Shown: positions 6,732 through 10,263 of the stretch, piece after piece | How positions within the stretch are numbered: position 1 is the stretch's first letter | Layout of the letters: every line of letters begins with the position of its first letter | Assembly (NCBI GenBank): GCA_964460935.1 | Contig: CAYWSM010000356.1 | Span: 1 to 10,263 of the forward strand | Direction of reading: 5' to 3' | Length of the DNA: 10,263 bases | Source of the DNA: DATMXP01 sp964460935 | GTDB taxonomy: Bacteria; Acidobacteriota; Terriglobia; Terriglobales; Acidobacteriaceae | Notes under the pieces: model-generated | Seen by the model: only the letters and a program-made list of their open reading frames with translations | Databases searched by the model: none | Told to the model about the DNA's origin: nothing | Program-made: the position numbers and the translations under genes

Positions 6732-6734
6732 TGA

Positions 6735-9700
6735 ATGTCCAAGGAACTATTTGTCTCCTCGACGCCACACCAAACCAAGGTGGCACTGGTCGAGAATGAC
6801 ATCCTGTCTGAAGTTTATTTCGAACGCGAAAACGAATACACGTTAGCCGGATCGATCTACAAGGGTCGTGTGACCCGCGTATTGCCCGGCATGCAATCCG
6901 CGTTCGTTGATATTGGATTGGAACGCGATGCGTTCCTTTATGTTTCCGACTTCTTCGAGATGGAAGACGAAGAAGAATCGTTCGAGCCGATTCCCGCCGC
7001 GAAGCCTTTCGAACTGAAGCCGCAGGAACCGAAGCCGGATGCCATGCAGTACGTTGCGCCGGATTCGCAGCAGACCGAGAGCTTCGAAGGTGGATACACG
7101 GAAGAAGCCGAGCAGGAAAACGGCGAATCTCGCGAAGAAGGCGCGGAGAATGGCGGAGGGCGCAAGTGGCGTGGCCGCCGTCGTCGCGGACGGGGAAGAG
7201 GAAGAGGTTTCCCGGAGTCGAAGTTTGCGCGTCCAAGTGGCAATGGAGAAACGGCTGAAGCGTCCGAGTCTGCCGAGACGGAAGAGACGCCTGACGAAAC
7301 CTTCGATCAGCCGCTGTACAAGCCCATCATCCTTCCCGGTGAGTCGATTGCGAAATTCCGCAACACTGAGGTGGAGCCGAGTGACGACTCTCGAGTAGAG
7401 GCAGAAGAGCAACGGGAAGAACCGCAGGCTGAGACAGCGGAAGCGGCTCCTGCAATCGCAGAAGAGCAACAGCCCCAGGAACGGGAAGAGCGCGTGGCCC
7501 GCGAGGACCGGCGTCCGCAGCAGTATCAGCCAATCATTCTGCCCGGAGAGTCGATCTCAAAATATCGCAAGCCGGAAGAGCAGAACGGCGAGAGCACCGA
7601 GCAGGCCGAACCACGCGAAGAGACCTCGTACAGGCGCGATGATCGTCGTGGCCGGCGTGGACGTGATCGCGGACGAGACCGCGATCGTGATCGGGAGCGC
7701 GAGTACGAAGCGCCACGTCCGTTTGAGCCGATCATGTTGCCGGGCGAGTCGATTTCCAAGTATCGCAAGCTGCAGGAGCAACAAGCGCCACAAAACGAAA
7801 CTTCGATCGGAGTAGAAGCTGCGGGAGACGTAGAGGGTTCAGAGCCGGCTTCGTTCGAGACAACGCCGGCAATCGCTCAGCCGGAGCACGAGAATTACGA
7901 AATTCCGCAAGGCGCATTCAACCACGAACCGGAAGCTGCAGAGGAAGAGCACGAGCCCGTTGCCCACACGCAAGAGCATGCGCAACAGGCGGAAGATCGG
8001 TACGATCGCATGAACGTTGCTTCCGTCTTCGGCGGGGATGTGGACAAAGGAAATGACTTCGTCGACGAAGCCGACGAGGAAGCGGAAGACGTACACGCAT
8101 CGGAAGAGCGCACACACGATGAAGAGCAGCATCAGCATGAGGAACAGTCGGAGTATCTAGCTTCTGAGCCGCATGAGCATGAAGTCTCTTCCGAAACGCC
8201 CAGCTATCACGGAGCTCCTGAGGGCGCATACGTCGAGGAAGAGATCGAGACGGAAGAGGAAGACCTGCCACATCCGGCGGAGAACCTCTACGACGAAGAA
8301 GATTACGAAGAACTGGAAGAGGAAATCCTGGAGCCGGCGCCATTTGCGTCATCGCAACTGACGGAAGCGGTGGAAGAGAACCACCAGTCGGCGGTTCTTG
8401 AAGGCGGCTACGAGGGTGATGAAGAGGAAGACGAGATCGAGGAGGCCGAGAACGCAGCTTACGCCGAGATCGGTGAACCGGAAGCAGCTCATGCCGAGTT
8501 GCGAGGTCCGTCAGGTACTGCTGGCTACCAACAGCGTGCACGTCGTCCTGAGTTCGACCGCCGTCGCGGACGCCGTGGCGGTGGTGGCCGCCGGTTCGGA
8601 CGCGGTGGTCCGCGTCGTGAGTCGATGCAGCGGCAGCACGTCGTAATTTCCGACCTTCTGAAGGAAGGGCAGGAAGTTCTCGTGCAGATCGCGAAAGAGC
8701 CCATCGGAAAGAAGGGCGCTCGCATTACGAGTCACATCGCCCTGCCCGGGCGCTTCCTGGTGTACATGCCGACGGTGAATCACATCGGCGTTTCGCGGAA
8801 GATCAACTCCGACGAAGAACGCATGCGGTTGAAGCGGATCGTCGCCAGCGAGCGCGAAAACGGGCATGGCGGATTCATCGTTCGCACGGCCGCGGCGCAC
8901 ATCAGTGAAGAAGATTTGCGTGCGGATATCCGATTCCTGAAGAACCTGTGGCACGACATTCGGACGCGGGCGGAAAATTCAAAACCACCGGCACTGATCT
9001 ACCACGATCTGAACCTGGTGGAACGCATCATGCGCGACCTGGTGACGCAGGACTTCTCGGCGATCTGGGTCGATACGGAACAGGAGTACGAGCGCGTCAG
9101 CCGGTTCATCTCGCGGTTCCAGCCATCGCTGGTGCGCCGCGTAAAGCTTTACACCAAAGAGACGCCGCTGTTCGAGCAGTTCGGACTCGATGCCGAAATC
9201 AATAAGGGGCTGAAGTCAAAGGTGTGGCTGAAAAGCGGTGGCTACATCGTCATCAACCAGACGGAAGCGCTGGTCGCCATCGACATCAACACCGGCAAAT
9301 ATGTCGGTAAAACGTCGCGACTGGAAGACACGATCGTCAAGACGAACATCGACGCAATCAAGGAAATCGTGCGGCAGATTAGATTGCGCGATTTAGGCGG
9401 CATCATCGTAATCGACTTCATCGACATGGATGAACGCAAGAACCGCCAGAAAGTCATGCAGGCGCTCGAAGAGGAGATGAGGAACGACCGCGCGCCTTCG
9501 AAAGTGCTGCAGTTCAACGACTTCGGGCTTGTGGCGATCACCCGGAAGCGTGTTAAGCAGTCGCTGGAGCGCACGTTGGGAGCGCCGTGCCCGTACTGCA
9601 CGGGTAACGGATACGTTAAGTCACCGCAGACGGTCTGTAACGAGATTTACGTGGAAATGCGCAAGATGGCGAAGCAGTTCGAGAGCGACATCCTGCTGCG

Positions 9701-9833
9701 AGTGAATCCCGAGGTTGGCAAAGCTCTGAAGGCGAACAGCGGCAAATGGCTGATGGAGATGGAGGAACTCACCGGGCATAACATCCTGGTGAAGAGCGAT
9801 CCGACATTGCATCAGGAACAATTTGATATGTAG
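6735..9833 (+). CDS. rng: RNase E/G family endoribonuclease with a large insert in its S1 domain
   Basis: This 1032-residue protein should cut single-stranded RNA at AU-rich sites in mRNA decay and rRNA maturation. The first half of the S1 domain is at about residues 36-75 (GSIYKGRVTRVLPGMQSAFV), the second half at about 633-680 (LLKEGQEVLVQIAKEPIG). The approximately 557 residues in between are an insert. Downstream the catalytic core is intact: 5'-sensor Arg717-Thr718, metal ligands Asp850 and Asn852 (AIDINTG) and Asp894 (IVIDFIDM), and Zn-link Cys952/Cys955 (CPYC). These match E. coli RNase E R169/T170, D303, N305, D346 and C404/C407 by motif. Without the insert the length is that of RNase G (about 475), and there is no C-terminal scaffold after the small domain. 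GGAG 5 nt before ATG supports the start. It is downstream of rodA after a long leader and ends before a terminator. Confidence 0.96.
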   Translation: MSKELFVSSTPHQTKVALVENDILSEVYFERENEYTLAGSIYKGRVTRVLPGMQSAFVDIGLERDAFLYVSDFFEMEDEEESFEPIPAAKPFELKPQEPKPDAMQYVAPDSQQTESFEGGYTEEAEQENGESREEGAENGGGRKWRGRRRRGRGRGRGFPESKFARPSGNGETAEASESAETEETPDETFDQPLYKPIILPGESIAKFRNTEVEPSDDSRVEAEEQREEPQAETAEAAPAIAEEQQPQEREERVAREDRRPQQYQPIILPGESISKYRKPEEQNGESTEQAEPREETSYRRDDRRGRRGRDRGRDRDRDREREYEAPRPFEPIMLPGESISKYRKLQEQQAPQNETSIGVEAAGDVEGSEPASFETTPAIAQPEHENYEIPQGAFNHEPEAAEEEHEPVAHTQEHAQQAEDRYDRMNVASVFGGDVDKGNDFVDEADEEAEDVHASEERTHDEEQHQHEEQSEYLASEPHEHEVSSETPSYHGAPEGAYVEEEIETEEEDLPHPAENLYDEEDYEELEEEILEPAPFASSQLTEAVEENHQSAVLEGGYEGDEEEDEIEEAENAAYAEIGEPEAAHAELRGPSGTAGYQQRARRPEFDRRRGRRGGGGRRFGRGGPRRESMQRQHVVISDLLKEGQEVLVQIAKEPIGKKGARITSHIALPGRFLVYMPTVNHIGVSRKINSDEERMRLKRIVASERENGHGGFIVRTAAAHISEEDLRADIRFLKNLWHDIRTRAENSKPPALIYHDLNLVERIMRDLVTQDFSAIWVDTEQEYERVSRFISRFQPSLVRRVKLYTKETPLFEQFGLDAEINKGLKSKVWLKSGGYIVINQTEALVAIDINTGKYVGKTSRLEDTIVKTNIDAIKEIVRQIRLRDLGGIIVIDFIDMDERKNRQKVMQALEEEMRNDRAPSKVLQFNDFGLVAITRKRVKQSLERTLGAPCPYCTGNGYVKSPQTVCNEIYVEMRKMAKQFESDILLRVNPEVGKALKANSGKWLMEMEELTGHNILVKSDPTLHQEQFDM
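7161..7208 (+). other. Arg/Gly-rich block 1 of the Rng insert
   Basis: Residues 143-158, RKWRGRRRRGRGRGRG: an RGG-like, strongly basic segment within an otherwise acidic insert. Such segments commonly bind RNA; here that is inference. Confidence 0.8.
7317..7364 (+). repeat. LPGESI motif, copy 1
   Basis: Residues 195-210, YKPIILPGESIAKFRN. First of three copies of the pattern PI-x-LPGESI-[AS]-K-[FY]-R in the insert. Confidence 0.9.
7524..7571 (+). repeat. LPGESI motif, copy 2
   Basis: Residues 264-279, YQPIILPGESISKYRK, 69 residues after copy 1. Codons differ from copy 1 at many third positions while the residues are kept. Confidence 0.9.
7629..7703 (+). other. Arg/Asp/Gly-rich block 2 of the Rng insert
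   Basis: Residues 299-323, with RRGRRGRDRGRD-type alternation ending in RDRDRDRERE. A mixed-charge RD/RE run of the kind seen in RNA-associated proteins; it lies between motif copies 2 and 3. Confidence 0.8.
7722..7769 (+). repeat. LPGESI motif, copy 3
   Basis: Residues 330-345, FEPIMLPGESISKYRK, 66 residues after copy 2. It shares SISKYRK with copy 2. Confidence 0.9.
8535..8618 (+). other. Arg/Gly-rich block 3 of the Rng insert
   Basis: Residues 601-628, including DRRRGRRGGGGRRFGRGGPR. This RGG-like basic block lies right before the S1 domain resumes, so it could reach the RNA channel of the catalytic core. Confidence 0.8.
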
Positions 9834-9860
9834 TCAGTGACGAATAACCTAGTAGCGAAT

Positions 9861-9892
9861 AGGCCGCGAACGAATCGCGGCCTTTCGCTTTT
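9861..9892 (+). terminator. Intrinsic terminator after rng
   Basis: AGGCCGCGA (9861-9869) pairs perfectly with TCGCGGCCT (9875-9883) around the loop ACGAA, followed by TTCGCTTTT. It lies 27 nt after the rng stop codon and 57 nt before the next gene, so it should end the transcription unit that contains rng. Confidence 0.88.
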
Positions 9893-9916
9893 ATCGCGGA
9901 AGATATGTGCTAAACT
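9889..9916 (+). promoter_or_regulatory. Possible promoter of the last gene
   Basis: TGCTAAACT (9908-9916) gives an extended -10-like TAAACT at 9911-9916, 33 nt before the ATG at 9950. The best -35 candidate (TTTTAT, 9889-9894, 16-nt spacer) is poor and overlaps the T run of the terminator. The same nine bases occur at 2882-2890. Confidence 0.35.
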
Positions 9917-9949
9917 GCGTCCGTTACACGGGTTGTAGTGAGACCGAAC

Positions 9950-10263
9950 ATGTGCAGGCTCCTGGCCCTGATCGTGCTGTTGTCGCTCACCTCCGCAGCG
10001 CAGAGCGGATTCGAAACAGCCAAACCGCAAGATTCCTCTGAATTACTGCAAACACTTGTTACGAATAGCCTTCATGATATTCGCGCATTGAAAGACTTCG
10101 TCTACCAGCAAAGAGTGAGTACAAAGATACAACCTCCCTTTGGTAGGGATCGTTATGCAGAAGAGATTTCTGAAACAATTATTGCTGATGGGCAAGTATT
10201 TGCCCGCAAGATTAAACGAAATGGAGTAGCTGTCCCGGCTGAGGCGGATCCCTCGCATCACAG
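9950..10263 (+). CDS. Secreted protein, Acidobacteria type (3' partial)
   Basis: The frame is open to the window end; 104 residues are visible. The N-terminus MCRLLALIVLLSLTSAAQSG is a typical Sec signal peptide with a likely cut after SAA. The mature part (SELLQTLVTNSLHDIRALKD, then FVYQQRV...EISETIIADGQVFARKIKRNGVAV) has the layout of exported proteins frequent in Acidobacteriota: a helical start, a Y.QR/Y.ER strand, then a statement of the kind G..(F/Y).R.(I/L)..(N/D)G. I recall that layout but cannot name a family, and no function is known to me. It may fold like LolA-type lipoprotein-sorting proteins, which is only a guess. ATG at 9950 is preferred over an in-frame GTG at 9938 because it opens directly onto the signal peptide. 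It lies behind the rng terminator, so it should have its own promoter. Confidence 0.8.
   Translation, partial: MCRLLALIVLLSLTSAAQSGFETAKPQDSSELLQTLVTNSLHDIRALKDFVYQQRVSTKIQPPFGRDRYAEEISETIIADGQVFARKIKRNGVAVPAEADPSHH

Larger units (their letters stand above)
6263..6734 (+). ncRNA. Structured 472-nt leader or candidate RNA element before rng
   Basis: No convincing ORF lies here on either strand. The plus strand is full of local complementarity. There is a 6-bp hairpin at 6281-6297. A possible three-way junction is closed by GCCC/GGGC (6315-6318/6360-6363), with a 6-bp GC arm (6319-6337) and the palindrome CACCGGCCGGTG (6341-6352). A nested stem spans 6387-6419 (GCGCCC/GGGCGC with an inner GGGC/GCCC), a two-part long stem spans 6560-6621, a competing hairpin lies at 6618-6632, and a 7-bp hairpin at 6702-6722 sits just before the start codon of rng. 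I recognise no known Rfam family in it. RNase E genes in Enterobacteria carry a long structured 5' leader used for autoregulation, so an analogous leader is a reasonable inference. It may instead be a separate small RNA. Confidence 0.45.
6960..8630 (+). other. Acidic/Arg-rich disordered insert in the S1 domain of Rng
   Basis: Residues about 76-632 of the RNase E/G protein. They are dominated by Glu, Gln, Ala, Pro and Arg, with no hydrophobic core, so the segment is most likely intrinsically disordered. It contains three Arg/Gly-rich blocks, three copies of a LPGESI motif and a strongly acidic stretch (about residues 400-590). It sits in the loop where E. coli RNase E has only some 20 extra residues. 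The boundaries are set by where the S1 family pattern stops and resumes. The frame is kept without stops over 1.6 kb, and both halves of the S1 domain are preserved, so it is not a frameshift artefact. Confidence 0.85.

Noticed and set aside
6562..6846. 94-codon plus-strand frame upstream of and overlapping rng
   Set aside because: No ribosome binding site or domain pattern; it covers the RNA stems and then the rng start in another frame.
6448..7236. Long open frame on the minus strand (262 codons) across the rng leader and rng start
   Set aside because: The product is Arg/Ser/Cys-rich without domain pattern and overlaps the well-supported S1 start of rng; it is an antisense shadow of GC-rich sequence.
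7526..7793. Overlapping Arg/Ser-rich minus-strand frames within rng
   Set aside because: They are complements of the Arg- and Glu-rich codons of the insert and have no independent start signals or domains.

Overview
The window looks like a chromosomal segment of a soil-type Acidobacteriota, probably close to the Koribacter/Terriglobia group. This is an inference from protein style, not a database match. The supporting points are moderately high GC with Acidobacteria-like codon use, a small conserved-looking 78-residue protein, a DUF3553-like protein, a secreted protein of a type common in that phylum, degenerate short-repeat families between genes, and an RNase E/G with a very long internal insertion.

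Layout. (1) 1-1092: the 3' part of a sigma-54-dependent response regulator of the NtrC/PilR type, cut by the window start. (2) 1093-3017: a loose zone of small genes in mixed orientation: a 112-residue membrane protein, a TPR protein on the minus strand, a 78-residue basic protein, and a DUF3553-like protein on the minus strand. The gaps hold three different degenerate short-repeat families built on about 7-, 8- and 10-nt units. (3) 3018-6262: mrdA (PBP2) and rodA, the transpeptidase/glycosyltransferase pair of the elongasome, separated by 59 nt that contain a strong 13-bp hairpin. rodA starts with TTG. The mreBCD genes that often precede this pair are not here. (4) 6263-6734: a 472-nt stretch without a gene but rich in self-complementary segments, ending in a hairpin right at the ribosome binding site of the next gene. 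(5) 6735-9833: an RNase E/G family gene of 1032 codons. About 560 residues of acidic, Arg-rich, low-complexity sequence split its S1 domain, and a 13-residue motif occurs three times in the insert. A clean intrinsic terminator follows at 9861-9892. (6) 9950-end: the start of a secreted protein, cut by the window end.

How the genes work together: mrdA and rodA make the lateral wall during cell elongation. rng lies downstream on the same strand and may be co-transcribed with them or driven from its own structured leader. The terminator after rng marks the end of that transcription unit. The most interesting signals are the insertion and its triplicate motif in the RNase E/G protein, the structured leader in front of it with two mutually exclusive pairings, and the repeat families of the accessory zone.
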